Below are positions 8,732 to 17,301 of a stretch of DNA of 31,323 nt, piece by piece (position 1 is the first letter of the stretch; every line of letters begins with the position of its first letter). The notes under the pieces were generated by a model. The model made no database searches. It was given only the letters and a program-made list of their open reading frames with translations, and was not told the DNA's origin. Source of the DNA: CAVURW01 sp963743595 (GTDB taxonomy: Bacteria > Verrucomicrobiota > Verrucomicrobiia > Methylacidiphilales > UBA1321); NCBI GenBank assembly GCA_963743595.1, contig CAVURW010000010.1, positions 1-31,323 on the forward strand, written 5' to 3'. A program made the position numbers and the translations under genes.

Positions 8732-9148
8732 ATGGAGGAAACCCTCATCTTTATCATCCAAGGCTTCTTTCAATTTCTCTTTCAATGCCTTTCTAATATC
8801 GATCTCTCCGGGCTCTTCGATTCCAAGAGCACGAGCGCCAGCGGTAGCACAACACCGATGAGTTTCGAGCCCACCGTGGAATGGGCCGTCGTCACCTCCT
8901 TCGTCCTGGGACTGCTCTTCGGGCTGGGGTCGCTCGCACCTTGCCGAAACGCTCTCCTGGAGACAGCTCCTGAGCGGCTTTGCCTCTTTTTCGCCGCACC
9001 CGTTTTCTCTGGGATGATGGGGTGGTCAGTAGGGCAATTTCTGAACCAGGTCTGCTCGACTTTACAGCCGCGCCACCTCGCGTACTGCACCCTCTGGCTC
9101 TGTGTCGGGCTCGATCTGGTGCGGTTCGGTTACTGCGTACGACCGTAG
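8732..9148 (+). CDS. Hypothetical membrane protein
   Basis: 138 aa, no family recognised. An amphipathic N-terminus is followed by a Ser/Thr-rich linker (about 32-45). Three hydrophobic segments follow, at about 52-70, 83-104 and 116-133. It starts at ATG 8732, divergent from the GYF/RDD gene, and is followed 14 nt later by another small membrane-protein gene and then the TonB receptor. The shared orientation suggests one transcript. Confidence 0.6.
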   Translation: MEETLIFIIQGFFQFLFQCLSNIDLSGLFDSKSTSASGSTTPMSFEPTVEWAVVTSFVLGLLFGLGSLAPCRNALLETAPERLCLFFAAPVFSGMMGWSVGQFLNQVCSTLQPRHLAYCTLWLCVGLDLVRFGYCVRP

Positions 9149-9162
9149 CGGGCTGTTCGATT

Positions 9163-9339
9163 ATGGAAATCTTCGAGTTGCTTTACGGTCTGTGGCTGTT
9201 GCTCGAAGGACTCTTCAACGTCGTGCTGTTCATGGTGCAGGTCTTGGGAGCCATTTTTGACGCAATTCAGTTTGCCCATCACGTCATCCAATTCGTGGGG
9301 GCTCTGTACAAAACAGAGCGCCCAGGCAGGTTCTTGTAA
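9163..9339 (+). CDS. Small membrane protein (58 aa)
   Basis: A single long hydrophobic stretch (about 5-48, starting MEIFELLYGLWLLLEGLFNV) precedes a basic tail ending PGRFL. The ATG at 9163 was chosen because the upstream extension of this frame overlaps the preceding gene and is not hydrophobic. It sits between a membrane-protein gene and a TonB-dependent receptor gene. No family is recognised. Confidence 0.5.
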   Translation: MEIFELLYGLWLLLEGLFNVVLFMVQVLGAIFDAIQFAHHVIQFVGALYKTERPGRFL

Positions 9340-9390
9340 TACAGCAACGGCGCTTGCCTTCGGACACTGGTTTTTCCATGCTCCCGGCGC

Positions 9391-11310
9391 ATGAGATTCC
9401 GTTTCAGTCTCTTCATAATCGCTACTGCGCTGCCTTTGACATTGCTTTCGGGAGCAGCCACGCCAACGCCCACACCGACTCATACTCCATCGCCCACGCC
9501 ATCAATCTCGCCAACCCCGACCGTGGAAAAAACGCCGGTCGTTGTCTACGCGGCCACGCGCCTTCCCGTGGCTGCTGAGGCCACCGCCGCTTCGGTAACG
9601 GTGGTTTTCCATCAACAGATTCAAGATCACCAATACGATTCCTTTGTCGATGCGCTGGAGCAGATCCCAGGAATCGCGGTCGTGAGGACGGGGACGCAGG
9701 GGCAGGTGACGTCCCTCTTTACGCGCGGCACCCAGAGCAACCACACGCTGATCACGATCGATGGCCGACGCCAGGCGGCCGGGCTCTCCGGTGCCGATGA
9801 CGAGCTCACCAATCTCACGCTTGATGACGTTGACCGCATCGAAGATGTGCGCACAGGCGACTCCACGGTCTCTGGCGGGAATGCCATCGGGGGCGTGGTG
9901 AATATCGTGACGCAATCAGGCCAGGGTCTCACAAAACCGACCGGCTCCGTCTACTTTGAGGGCGGCTCGTATGATACGTTCCGGGAAGGCGCAGAGCTGC
10001 GCGGTTCTGAGAGCGGTTTCGATTACTCACTGGGAGCGTCACGCATGGATTCGGCTTTCGATCGCCCGAATAACGACTATCGAAACACCGCTTACCGAGG
10101 CAAATATGGTTATCAGATCGGCAAGGATCTCTATTTCGATTTACTCACCAGCTACCAAGAGACCTGCGCCGCTTCGCCCAATTCCATCTTCACGCCGGAT
10201 CCCACCGCGCGATTGGTCATTGAGGACTGGAATCTCTCCCCCGGCATTACGTGGAAAACGACCCAGTTCTATACCACGCGCTGCTACTTTACACACGATC
10301 AACAGCGCCAAGTTTACCAAGACTACGGCATGCCCACCGTTTTCACAATCGACACCCGCCAACAGATCAATACCGATCTGTTCGATTGGCAAAACAACCT
10401 GCAACTCGCTCGGAATTGGCAACTCTCCGCCGGTATTCAAGGCGATAACCAGAGTGTGGTGCTCCGTGATAACGTGGCGAACGACGATCCCGTGACCAAC
10501 ACCCTCTTCACCATCGGCGGTTATCTCGAGAGCCAATACCAGCCGATCGAGGGGCTCAACATTCTCAATTCGGTGCGCTACGACGCCTACTCGGATTACC
10601 CCGGCGCTGTCTCCTGGCGGCAAGGCGTTTCGTATCGAATCGACCCCACACGCACCGTGGTTCACACGACCGGGTTTTCCGCCTACAGCCCACCCTCCAT
10701 TCAAGACCTCTACTATCCCGGCGCAGCCAACCCGAATCTAAAGCCGGAAAAGGATCTCGGCTGGGAATTCGGCGTGGAGCAACCGTTCCTTCAAGACCGG
10801 GTCACGCTAGGTGCCACCTATTTCCACAATCACATCTCCAACTTCATCCAACCTGACGGCAATTTCATCCCGCAAAACATTCCGCACGCCATGACGGAGG
10901 GTGTGGAGATCGTCATGACCGCGCACCCGCTGGATCAATTGACGCTGACCTCAAATTACTCCTATCTCACTGCCGAGGACACCACCGATCATCTGCGGCT
11001 CATCCGTCGCCCGCGCAGTCTTTTCAATGCCGATGCGGTCTGGAAACCGATTTCCGAACTCACGTTCACCCTGGGCGGCACGTGGGTTATTGGGCGACAA
11101 GATCAGACGTTCGACCCGGTTACCTTCGCACCGGAGAATATCGAACTACCGAATTATGCCACGCTCCGGATGACGGGAACCTGGAGGGTCACGCCGAACT
11201 TGGAGCTCTGGGCTCGTGGCGAAAACATCCTCAACGAAAAGTACCAGCCAGTGCTCGGTTACCCCGCTCTGGGTGCAACGGCCTATGCCGGAATTCGGTA
11301 CAAATATTAA
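9391..11310 (+). CDS. TonB-dependent receptor, BtuB-like
   Basis: 639 aa, the usual length of vitamin B12 or siderophore-type receptors. A signal peptide (1-22) is followed by a Thr-Pro repeat segment (about 23-48), a TonB-box-like TPVVVYATRL, and a plug domain (about 60-165, with ALEQIPGIAVVRTGTQGQ, LFTRGTQSNHTLITIDGRR and GGVVNIVT). A 22-strand-type barrel ends in an aromatic residue pattern (GIRYKY). It transports a ligand across the outer membrane using TonB energy. The plug and short barrel resemble BtuB most, but no cobalamin riboswitch is visible in the 50 nt before the gene, so the substrate is open. The Pro-Thr linker after the signal peptide is unusually long. Confidence 0.88.
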   Translation: MRFRFSLFIIATALPLTLLSGAATPTPTPTHTPSPTPSISPTPTVEKTPVVVYAATRLPVAAEATAASVTVVFHQQIQDHQYDSFVDALEQIPGIAVVRTGTQGQVTSLFTRGTQSNHTLITIDGRRQAAGLSGADDELTNLTLDDVDRIEDVRTGDSTVSGGNAIGGVVNIVTQSGQGLTKPTGSVYFEGGSYDTFREGAELRGSESGFDYSLGASRMDSAFDRPNNDYRNTAYRGKYGYQIGKDLYFDLLTSYQETCAASPNSIFTPDPTARLVIEDWNLSPGITWKTTQFYTTRCYFTHDQQRQVYQDYGMPTVFTIDTRQQINTDLFDWQNNLQLARNWQLSAGIQGDNQSVVLRDNVANDDPVTNTLFTIGGYLESQYQPIEGLNILNSVRYDAYSDYPGAVSWRQGVSYRIDPTRTVVHTTGFSAYSPPSIQDLYYPGAANPNLKPEKDLGWEFGVEQPFLQDRVTLGATYFHNHISNFIQPDGNFIPQNIPHAMTEGVEIVMTAHPLDQLTLTSNYSYLTAEDTTDHLRLIRRPRSLFNADAVWKPISELTFTLGGTWVIGRQDQTFDPVTFAPENIELPNYATLRMTGTWRVTPNLELWARGENILNEKYQPVLGYPALGATAYAGIRYKY

Positions 11311-11320
11311 AGGCGTCCAC

Positions 11321-11356
11321 GAAAAAGCGAGGGCCGGAATATCCAGCCTCTCGCTT
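11321..11356 (-). terminator. Rho-independent terminator between TonB receptor and rplS
   Basis: On the minus strand, GCGAGAGGC and GGCCCTCGC pair closely and are followed by TTTTTC, a classical terminator for the rplS end of the translation block. The same hairpin lies just after the receptor stop and may also serve the plus strand, where its U-tract is weak. Confidence 0.75.
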
Positions 11357-11384
11357 CTCTAAAAGACTGCCTGCCTATTGAGGC

Positions 11385-11798
11385 TTACTTACCGGACTTA
11401 GCTTCCGCTTTTGCTTCGGCTTTCGCAACAGCAGCGGCCTTACGAGCCGAAGCGGCAGAGGCGCGCTCGTTAACAAACAGCGCTTCCTTACCTTTACGAC
11501 CGCGCAGGTAGAACAGCTTGGCGCGACGGACTTGGCCCTGGCGCTCGATTTCAACCTTCTCGATGCGGGGGGAGTTCAGCGGGAAAATACGCTCCACGCC
11601 TTCGCCATAGCTGATGCGGCGGACGGTGAAGCTCGCATTGAGGCCGCGGCCTTTCCGGGCGATGACAATACCGGCGAAGATCTGGACGCGTTCTTTATCG
11701 CCTTCCTTAACCTTGGTGTGGACTTTTACCGAGTCGCCGACGACGAACGGGGCGTGTTTCTTGAACTGTTCAGTTTCGATTTTTTCGATGAGTTGCAT
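11385..11798 (-). CDS. rplS: 50S ribosomal protein L19
   Basis: 137 aa. The core (1-115) is typical L19: FVVGDSVKVHTKVKEGDKER, then QIFAGIVIARKGRG, SFTVRRISYGEGVERIFPLN and RRAKLFYLRGRKGKEA. It sits at the 30S-50S interface. A C-terminal Ala/Lys-rich tail (about 116-137) extends beyond the usual 115 residues. It is the last gene of the ffh-rpsP-khpA-trmD-rplS block and ends just before a strong terminator. Confidence 0.97.
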   Translation of the reverse strand: MQLIEKIETEQFKKHAPFVVGDSVKVHTKVKEGDKERVQIFAGIVIARKGRGLNASFTVRRISYGEGVERIFPLNSPRIEKVEIERQGQVRRAKLFYLRGRKGKEALFVNERASAASARKAAAVAKAEAKAEAKSGK

Positions 11799-11831
11799 GG
11801 GTTTCCTTACGTGTTGTGGGTTAAAAACGGG

Positions 11832-12533
11832 TCAAATGTGCTCGGAAGAGGGGGTCAGGAGGTCAGGCCGCAAATCAGCGGTGCGACGGTTGCCCTGTTG
11901 TTGGTTCCACTCGGCGATCTTCGCGTGGTTTCCGGAGAGAAGCACTTCCGGTACACGCCAACCGCGGAATTCCTCCGGTCGCGTGTACTGAGGGCCTTCC
12001 AAGCCGCGCTGCGATTCACTAAACGATTCCGATTCCGTGGAGGCTTCGTTGCCCACCACGTTCGGGAGAAGTCGCACAACGGCGTCGATGATCACCAGAG
12101 CGGCCAGTGCACCGTTGGTCAAAATGAAATCGCCCAGACTCAGCTCTTCTTGCACGGCGTGTTGGCGGATGCGTTCATCCACACCTTCATAGTGGCCGCA
12201 CACAAAAATGAGTCGGGAAACAGTCGAAAGCGAACGAGCTTTCGCCTGGGTAAAACGGGTGCCTGCAGGCCCCAGTAAAATGATGTGGCCGAGCGTGGGA
12301 TCCATCGCTTGAATCGCTTCCAGTGCGGCAAACATCGGCTCACATTTCAGAAGCATTCCGGGCCCGCCGCCATACGGTTTTTCATCCACAGTGCGGTGTT
12401 TATCCAGCGCGTATTCCCGCAGTTGATGCAGGTGAATCGTTACTTGACCCGCACGCTGAGCGCGACCGAGGATCGAGGCGTCAAGTGGGCCCCGAAGAAT
12501 TTCCGGAAAGAGAGTAAGAACATCGATGCGCAC
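11832..12533 (-). CDS. trmD: tRNA (guanine-37-N1)-methyltransferase
   Basis: 233 aa, normal length. TrmD methylates G37 next to the anticodon using S-adenosylmethionine in a trefoil knot. Visible motifs are MRIDVLTLFPE, VDEKPYGGGPGM, LIFVCGHYEGVDERI and GDFILTNGALAALVIIDAV, plus the C-terminal QYTRPEEFRGW and LLSGNHAKIAEW. The usual GDYVLTGGE loop reads GDFILTNGA here, possibly a lineage variant. It lies 33 nt before rplS. Confidence 0.97.
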   Translation of the reverse strand: MRIDVLTLFPEILRGPLDASILGRAQRAGQVTIHLHQLREYALDKHRTVDEKPYGGGPGMLLKCEPMFAALEAIQAMDPTLGHIILLGPAGTRFTQAKARSLSTVSRLIFVCGHYEGVDERIRQHAVQEELSLGDFILTNGALAALVIIDAVVRLLPNVVGNEASTESESFSESQRGLEGPQYTRPEEFRGWRVPEVLLSGNHAKIAEWNQQQGNRRTADLRPDLLTPSSEHI

Positions 12534-12550
12534 CGGAGATTCCCCATGTT

Positions 12551-12826
12551 CTAACTATTTTCCACCACTTCCACGGTGTAGAGTTGGCCGGGCTTGGACG
12601 CGGCTTGGATCAGCGAGCGAATGGCACCGATGGTGCGTCCGCCCTTGCCGATCACTTGACCGATATCGCTGGGATGGAGACCCACACGATACGCGATCCG
12701 CGTCGGGCGCTGGGGTGCCGTACTGCCAGCAGGCGACGGAGTCGGCTCCGAAACCGTTTCGGAAATCTGCACGTCATCCGGGTAGTCGACGAGTCGACGG
12801 ACGGCAAAATCGAGAAAGTGTTTCAT
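12551..12826 (-). CDS. khpA: KH-domain RNA-binding protein
   Basis: 91 aa. Residues 45-75 carry a KH motif (VGLHPSDIGQVIGKGGRTIG) with the GKGG loop that contacts RNA. The N-terminus (MKHFLDFAVRRLVDYPDDVQ) is typical of KhpA, which acts with KhpB in RNA chaperoning and cell-size control in other bacteria. It lies between rpsP and trmD, the place of rimM in many bacteria; here no rimM is present. A Pro/Ser-rich insert occupies about 26-38. Confidence 0.92.
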   Translation of the reverse strand: MKHFLDFAVRRLVDYPDDVQISETVSEPTPSPAGSTAPQRPTRIAYRVGLHPSDIGQVIGKGGRTIGAIRSLIQAASKPGQLYTVEVVENS

Positions 12827-12863
12827 GGCCAGCTAGCAGCGTAAGTCTCTGTTTGTAAACGAG

Positions 12864-13331
12864 TTAGGAAGCAGCAGGAGCGGGAGTCGCTGCCGGTGTC
12901 GGAGCAGCAGCAGGAGTTTCAGCAGCTGGTTTGGCGTGAGCGCCTTTTTGCTTCTTCTCAGCTTTCTTTTCAGGAGCTGCGGCAACAGGTTTCTCAGCCT
13001 TTTCCTTAGCGGCTGCTTCAGCGGCGATCTTATCTTCAGCGGCCTTCGCGACGAGATCTTTCTCGGCTTGCACCGCTTTTACGCGGGCTTTTTTCAGGAT
13101 GCTACGAACGGTATCGCTGGGCTGCGCGCCTTGGCCGAGCCAGTAATCAGCACGCTCCAATTTCACCGTGGAATTGACGCCGAGCGCATCTTTATCCGCC
13201 ACGCGGGGATTGTAGGTACCGATAAGTTCAATGAACTTTCCGTCACGCGGGCTGCGTTTATCAGCCACCACGATACGGTAGTAGGGTTTATTTTTAGCGC
13301 CATCGCGGCGGAGTCGAATTGCAACAGACAT
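12864..13331 (-). CDS. rpsP: 30S ribosomal protein S16
   Basis: 155 aa. The first about 80 residues are standard S16 (MSVAIRLRRDGAKNKPYYRI, VVADKRSPRDGKFIELIGTY, then RADYWLGQGAQPSDTVRSIL). S16 assembles early in the 30S body. The remaining about 70 residues are a low-complexity Ala/Lys/Pro tail (EKKAEKKQKGAHAKPAAETP), long compared with the usual 80-90-aa protein. It is the gene after ffh in the block. Confidence 0.97.
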   Translation of the reverse strand: MSVAIRLRRDGAKNKPYYRIVVADKRSPRDGKFIELIGTYNPRVADKDALGVNSTVKLERADYWLGQGAQPSDTVRSILKKARVKAVQAEKDLVAKAAEDKIAAEAAAKEKAEKPVAAAPEKKAEKKQKGAHAKPAAETPAAAPTPAATPAPAAS

Positions 13332-13378
13332 AGTAGTATTGGTTTATTTTCTGAACGACTCTTGCCAAACGTGTTTGG

Positions 13379-14701
13379 TTAGCGCCGCCCCGTGAGTCCT
13401 CGCAGCATCTGTTCCGGGTTTCCGCCCCGGGCAAATTGCTGCATCATTTTCTTCATCTTTTCGAACTGGCTTAGGAGTTCGTTAAGTTCGGTGACGGTAG
13501 TCCCGCTGCCCTTGGCGATGCGTACGCGCCGCCTGGCATTCAGGAGTCCCGGGTTCCTTCGCTCTCCAGGGGTCATCGAAAAAATCATGGCCTCCGTACG
13601 TCGAAGGGACTTATCTCCATCAACCGAGTCTGACATTTTAGGCATTCCAGGGATCATGCCAAGCAAATTCTGTAAAGGGCCTAGTCTTTTGATCATTTTG
13701 ATCTGCTCGAGAAAGTCTTGAAGGTCGAAGGAGTTCTTCTTGATCTTCGCGGCCAGCTTTTCGGCGGAAGCAGCATCGAATTCCAACTGCGCTTTCTCCA
13801 CCAAACCGACCACATCGCCCATCCCCAACAATCGCCCCACGAGTCGTTCCGGCTGGAAAAGCTCGATCGCGTCCATCCCCTCGCCCGTACCGAGGAATCG
13901 GATCGGCACCTGCGTCACACGCTGGAAGGAGAGAGCCGCACCACCCCGCGTATCGGCATCGAATTTTGAGAGAATAAGACCTGTGATCGGCACACGCGCC
14001 TTAAAGGCTTCCGCGACGCGCGTGGCCGCTTGGCCGGTCGCCGCATCGGCTACGAGCAGCGATTCATGCGCTTGCCACACAAGATTTACGTTGGCCAGTT
14101 CTTCCAAAAGCGATTCATCGACATCGAGACGACCGGCTGCATCGAAAATCGCCACGTCCGGCTTCTCTTTCTCGATCATTTCCAGCGCGAGTTGCGCGAC
14201 TTTAACCGGGTCCGTTTCACCGGGAAATGTCTGGACATTCGCACCTACTTGTTTGGCTAAAATTTCGAGTTGCTTGATCGCGGCAGGGCGAGCCCGGTCC
14301 CCGGCGATCAGCATCACTTTCTGGTGTTGGCGAATCAGCCACTTGGCGAGTTTTCCTGCCGTGGTGGTTTTACCCGCACCGTTCAGCCCGAGCAGCAAAA
14401 TGCGAAGCGGACGATTCGCCGTCATTCCTTTATCTGGCGCGGTGAAACAGGTCAGCAGCTCGTCGTGAACGATTTTTACAAATTGTTCACCGGGGCGAAT
14501 GCTCTGAAGCACATCGGCACCCAACGATTTCTTTTTGACCTCTTCACAGAAATCCCGCGCCACCTGGTAATTCACGTCCGCCGCCAAAAGGGCAAGCCGC
14601 ACCTCTCGCACAGCATCGGCTACATTGCTCTCCGAGAGCTTGCCAAAGCCGCGCAAGTTCTTGAAAATACTCTGGAGTTTTTCAGCAAGAAGGTTGGTCA
14701 C
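13379..14701 (-). CDS. ffh: Signal recognition particle protein Ffh
   Basis: 440 aa from GTG 14701. The open frame extends further upstream to 14839, but MTNLLAEKLQSIFKNLRGFG aligns with usual Ffh N-termini and the upstream extension would overlap the divergent gene. The N domain, the GTPase G domain (GLNGAGKTTTAGKLA as G1; DAAGRL as G3) and the Met-rich M domain (KMKKMMQQFARGGNPEQM) are present. It binds 4.5S RNA and signal sequences. It heads the ffh-rpsP-khpA-trmD-rplS block. Confidence 0.95.
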   Translation of the reverse strand: MTNLLAEKLQSIFKNLRGFGKLSESNVADAVREVRLALLAADVNYQVARDFCEEVKKKSLGADVLQSIRPGEQFVKIVHDELLTCFTAPDKGMTANRPLRILLLGLNGAGKTTTAGKLAKWLIRQHQKVMLIAGDRARPAAIKQLEILAKQVGANVQTFPGETDPVKVAQLALEMIEKEKPDVAIFDAAGRLDVDESLLEELANVNLVWQAHESLLVADAATGQAATRVAEAFKARVPITGLILSKFDADTRGGAALSFQRVTQVPIRFLGTGEGMDAIELFQPERLVGRLLGMGDVVGLVEKAQLEFDAASAEKLAAKIKKNSFDLQDFLEQIKMIKRLGPLQNLLGMIPGMPKMSDSVDGDKSLRRTEAMIFSMTPGERRNPGLLNARRRVRIAKGSGTTVTELNELLSQFEKMKKMMQQFARGGNPEQMLRGLTGRR

Positions 14702-14758
14702 GGGTTTGCTAGACAAGCACAAAGCAAACGATTTGTCGATGTCGGGCTGCGAACTATT

Positions 14759-15457
14759 ATGAACCCCAGTTTCAGAAAAAAGCTCCAGATGGAAATCGCG
14801 CGCTTGGAGGGGTTGCAAAGTCGCAGCCCCGATAGGCATTTGCTACCGGAGCTTCTAAGTGCTCACTCTTTATCAGAACAGGATGCCCACCGTCTCGTTT
14901 ACTCCCTGGTAAACGACCACGATGGGGCTCAATCGTTGTCCCCACATCCGGCGTATCCGTTTCTAATTCCACTTGTATTACGGCATGATATTGCCGAAGC
15001 GGGAACTGTTTCCTACGAAGCCTGTGTATTTATTCATAACCGACGGAAATGTCTTGATCCGGGCGTTATGAAAATAATCGAAGAGTTGTTGATGATGGTA
15101 CTCGATTGTCAGACGGCTAACTGCCCGCTTAACGGGGATCGGTGCTTGTTAGACAGCGATGATCAGGAGTCATTGATGAGCAATCTGTTTATCCACGGCT
15201 TTGAAGGAATTATCTATAAGTGGCTAGACAGTCGGCTTGTGAGCGATGAGGTTGGTGATTCGATCTGGTTTGTTCAAATATTCATAGGCTTACGAAACTG
15301 CCTCGGCTTTCTGAAGGATCCTGTTCTAAGTTCTGAAAGGTACACTCGTGGACTTCATCAGAAAATCACGCTTTTGACTGCAAAAAGAGAGGAGTACTTG
15401 TTGCCGCTTTGGTACATCTCCCAATTAGCTGATCACCGGGGCGTATGTGAGGTATGA
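14759..15457 (+). CDS. Hypothetical protein divergent from ffh
   Basis: 232 aa from ATG 14759; no family recognised and no signal peptide or membrane segment. It is Leu-rich and mildly acidic, with cysteines at LDCQTANCPLNGDRC (about 117-131). It probably folds as an alpha-helical cytoplasmic protein. It shares the short 57-nt region 14702-14758 with the ffh start, so their promoters must overlap or lie inside the genes. The long upstream extension of its frame into ffh is a shadow and was left out. What it does is unknown. Confidence 0.6.
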   Translation: MNPSFRKKLQMEIARLEGLQSRSPDRHLLPELLSAHSLSEQDAHRLVYSLVNDHDGAQSLSPHPAYPFLIPLVLRHDIAEAGTVSYEACVFIHNRRKCLDPGVMKIIEELLMMVLDCQTANCPLNGDRCLLDSDDQESLMSNLFIHGFEGIIYKWLDSRLVSDEVGDSIWFVQIFIGLRNCLGFLKDPVLSSERYTRGLHQKITLLTAKREEYLLPLWYISQLADHRGVCEV

Positions 15458-15849
15458 GCCTGTGTCTTCAGGTTGAAGCCAGGAAAAAGAATGAAATTTC
15501 ATCCATCATAAAGACTGGCCATTTTCCAGACTGCAAGCAAGTGTCTGATTGTCGGCAGGGTCGGGAGACCGAAAACCAAACCCTCAGTTTGGGTTTGAGG
15601 GCTTCCGAGCAGGTCGACAATTCGTGCTGATCTTGGATAGCTCACATCAAACAGAAAAGCGCCGACTCCAGAAGACGTGTGGCAAAAAAGGGATTTCCGT
15701 CTCTGCCGTTATTGATGATCGATGATGGGTGACTGTTATTTTGTTATGGCCGGTTTTCTTATGATTGCTGATGTTCCCTACAGTTATTGGCAGGCTAGCT
15801 GGCGGGGTCGTTAACGGTTTCGAGCAGCTTGGGCTCAAGTCGCTCGAAG

Positions 15850-16160
15850 GCTTTCAAGGATCTCAACTGCTCAACTGGCTACCGTAATTATTAAGAGACC
15901 CGGCTAGATTGGGCAGAGTGGCATCGGGTCGGTTTTGGGCCAGTTTGCGGGAGATTCCCACCGCTTCTGCTACCGCCGCAAGGGCTTCTTCTCTCTTCTC
16001 TTCGTCCGAGGTTGCTCAACCGGTTACCGTAATTACTGAGAGTACAGAGTACTGGCCAGATCGGGCTTGAAGGCATCAGGCCGGGCTTGGGCCTTGGGCC
16101 AGCTTGCGGTAAATCTCCACCGCTTCGATGACAACGACCCATCCTACCTATCAACAACCT
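15850..16160 (-). pseudogene. Decayed TPR-repeat protein remnant (two tandem units)
   Basis: Read on the minus strand, two about 140-bp units encode IEAVEIYRKLAQ ... RPDAFKPDLAS and DEEKREEALAAVAEAVGISR, KLAQNRPDATLPNLAGSLNN. These are the repeat units of large Ala/Leu-rich tetratricopeptide proteins. Frameshifts and stops break the frame several times, and a GGCCCAA-type duplication is visible near 16090-16105. At the DNA level, 15865-15968 and 16010-16130 are diverged direct repeats. The rest of 15458-16311 holds no other feature I can support. Confidence 0.75.
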
Positions 16161-16237
16161 TCTCACACAGTAGTGTCATGTGAGACGCTTACAATCTAAG
16201 TGGTAACAACGCTTCGGAAAATCCATCAAAAGTCGTC

Positions 16238-16256
16238 CGTTAATAGGACGGTTGCA
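16238..16256 (-). terminator. Weak stem-loop after the 16312 gene
   Basis: On the minus strand, CGTCC and GGACG pair around a 7-nt A/T-rich loop and are followed by acTTTTg. The stem is short, so this is a tentative terminator for the upstream 16312-16809 gene. Confidence 0.3.
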
Positions 16257-16311
16257 AAAAGGTTTGATCATCGATCTCGATACACGAGCGTTATCTGAAG
16301 CCACACGAAAC

Positions 16312-16809
16312 TTACTTTAGAGGACGAAGAATCCCCTTGTATGAGAAGTCTTCGAGTTTAATTACCAAATGAAGCAAGGCGCTTGTGTCTGGCAACTGTT
16401 CTTTGTAGTATACTCCATCTGCAATAACTGCGTTTGGAAGAATAAAAATTCTGTATGTAAGTGTGCTACGTCTGTAGAACGATACTTCAACAAAATCTGC
16501 ATTAAACAATTTAATCGATTCATTGCTTGTCAGGGCATCAACGTCAACGCCTTTTAGAAGATCCGAATGTCGGGTAAAACGCAATTCATTAATAGTCGCT
16601 AAGGCCGCGTCAATGAACTGAATATCTTTTTCTGAAACAAACATACGAGGAGGTTTTGCAGTCTTTCCTTTCTTATTCGGCATAATAAAATATTGATAAT
16701 ACTGTATATCCACCGAACTTGCCGAAGAAGACGGAAAATTGTAAAGCAATTCCCCTCCGATTGCATAAGAAGGTAGAATCATAATTAAAAACGAAAGTAT
16801 TTTTGTCAT
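16312..16809 (-). CDS. Hypothetical secreted protein
   Basis: 165 aa with a clear signal peptide (MTKILSFLIMILPSYAIG, cleavage near residue 19). The body is mixed alpha/beta with SFYRRSTLTYRIFILPNAV (about 110-130), and no known family is recognised. It follows a toxin-like fragment and lies in an A+T-rich stretch, unlike the nearby housekeeping genes, which suggests acquisition. It could be an immunity or cargo gene of the polymorphic-toxin region, but nothing in the sequence proves this. Confidence 0.55.
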   Translation of the reverse strand: MTKILSFLIMILPSYAIGGELLYNFPSSSASSVDIQYYQYFIMPNKKGKTAKPPRMFVSEKDIQFIDAALATINELRFTRHSDLLKGVDVDALTSNESIKLFNADFVEVSFYRRSTLTYRIFILPNAVIADGVYYKEQLPDTSALLHLVIKLEDFSYKGILRPLK

Positions 16810-16820
16810 ATTGTCATATC

Positions 16821-17184
16821 CTATGGAACAGTGGTTGTCCTATGAGTGACTGTGGTATTGCCGTCAGGCTGCGCGGTTTCAGAAGGAGGATATGTCACGC
16901 CTGTAGGTGACGCAGGATCCGTTACAATATTATCAAGGTAGCCCTTTGTTGGATGTCCTGTATCGTGCGCTATCTGCTTTATTAAGGCATCGCTAGCTCC
17001 AGGAGCTGGTCCTCCAGCGGTCTGACAACCTCGCAGCGCGATCAGTCCGCCCGCTTTAATCAACTTCGCTATTTTTTCGAGCGCCTTTTGTTGTTCTGCA
17101 ATTAGTAACGGCGTGCCACTGCTTGCTGCGGGGCAACGAACACTTAAATTGCCATGCCATAGCAAAGGCTAAGATCTTTCGCAT
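16821..17184 (-). pseudogene. Toxin-like C-terminal domain fragment, probably frameshifted
   Basis: A signal-peptide-like start at ATG 17184 (MRKILAFAMAWQFK) runs in one frame, while the domain from about 17165 continues in another. The domain reads LLIAEQQKALEKIAKLIKAG, then GGLIALRGCQTAGG and QIAHDTGHPTKGYLDNIV. The pattern 'residue run - GC-x-T-x-G' resembles the peptidase-like/CHAT-like domains at the C-terminus of Rhs and related polymorphic toxins. A second fragment of the same type follows the other kelch gene (18598-18912). Both follow kelch genes, so a shared module is likely. Confidence 0.45.
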
Positions 17185-17185
17185 G

Positions 17186-17213
17186 TATCTTCTATCTTCT
17201 ATCTTCCATCTTC
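17186..17213. repeat. Heptanucleotide tandem repeat (4 units)
   Basis: TATCTTC is repeated three times and then once as CATCTTC (17186-17213). It lies immediately upstream of the ATG at 17184 on the minus strand. A related cluster of 7-bp repeats with other units is at 23704-23769. Confidence 0.8.
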
Positions 17214-17301
17214 CGATACGCAACAACGAATTCTTGTGTGCCAGAACAGCGAACAAATTCTCAGCAGAAGTATCATGAAAGATGAAAGTCGGAAGTCACC
17301 G

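Noticed and set aside
9340..9390. Cobalamin riboswitch before the BtuB-like receptor
   Set aside because: No B12-box or conserved core in the short leader.
11532..12278. 248-aa plus-strand frame opposite rplS/trmD
   Set aside because: Antisense to two conserved genes; no motifs.
14270..14758. Upstream extension of the plus-strand frame into ffh
   Set aside because: Antisense to the conserved Ffh gene; only the part from ATG 14759 is kept.
14702..14839. Longer Ffh start
   Set aside because: The extra residues are unlike Ffh N-termini and overlap the divergent gene; GTG 14701 fits the family.
15647..15838. 63-aa minus-strand frame
   Set aside because: Ser/Thr/Pro-rich, no start signal, lies in decayed DNA after the TPR remnant.
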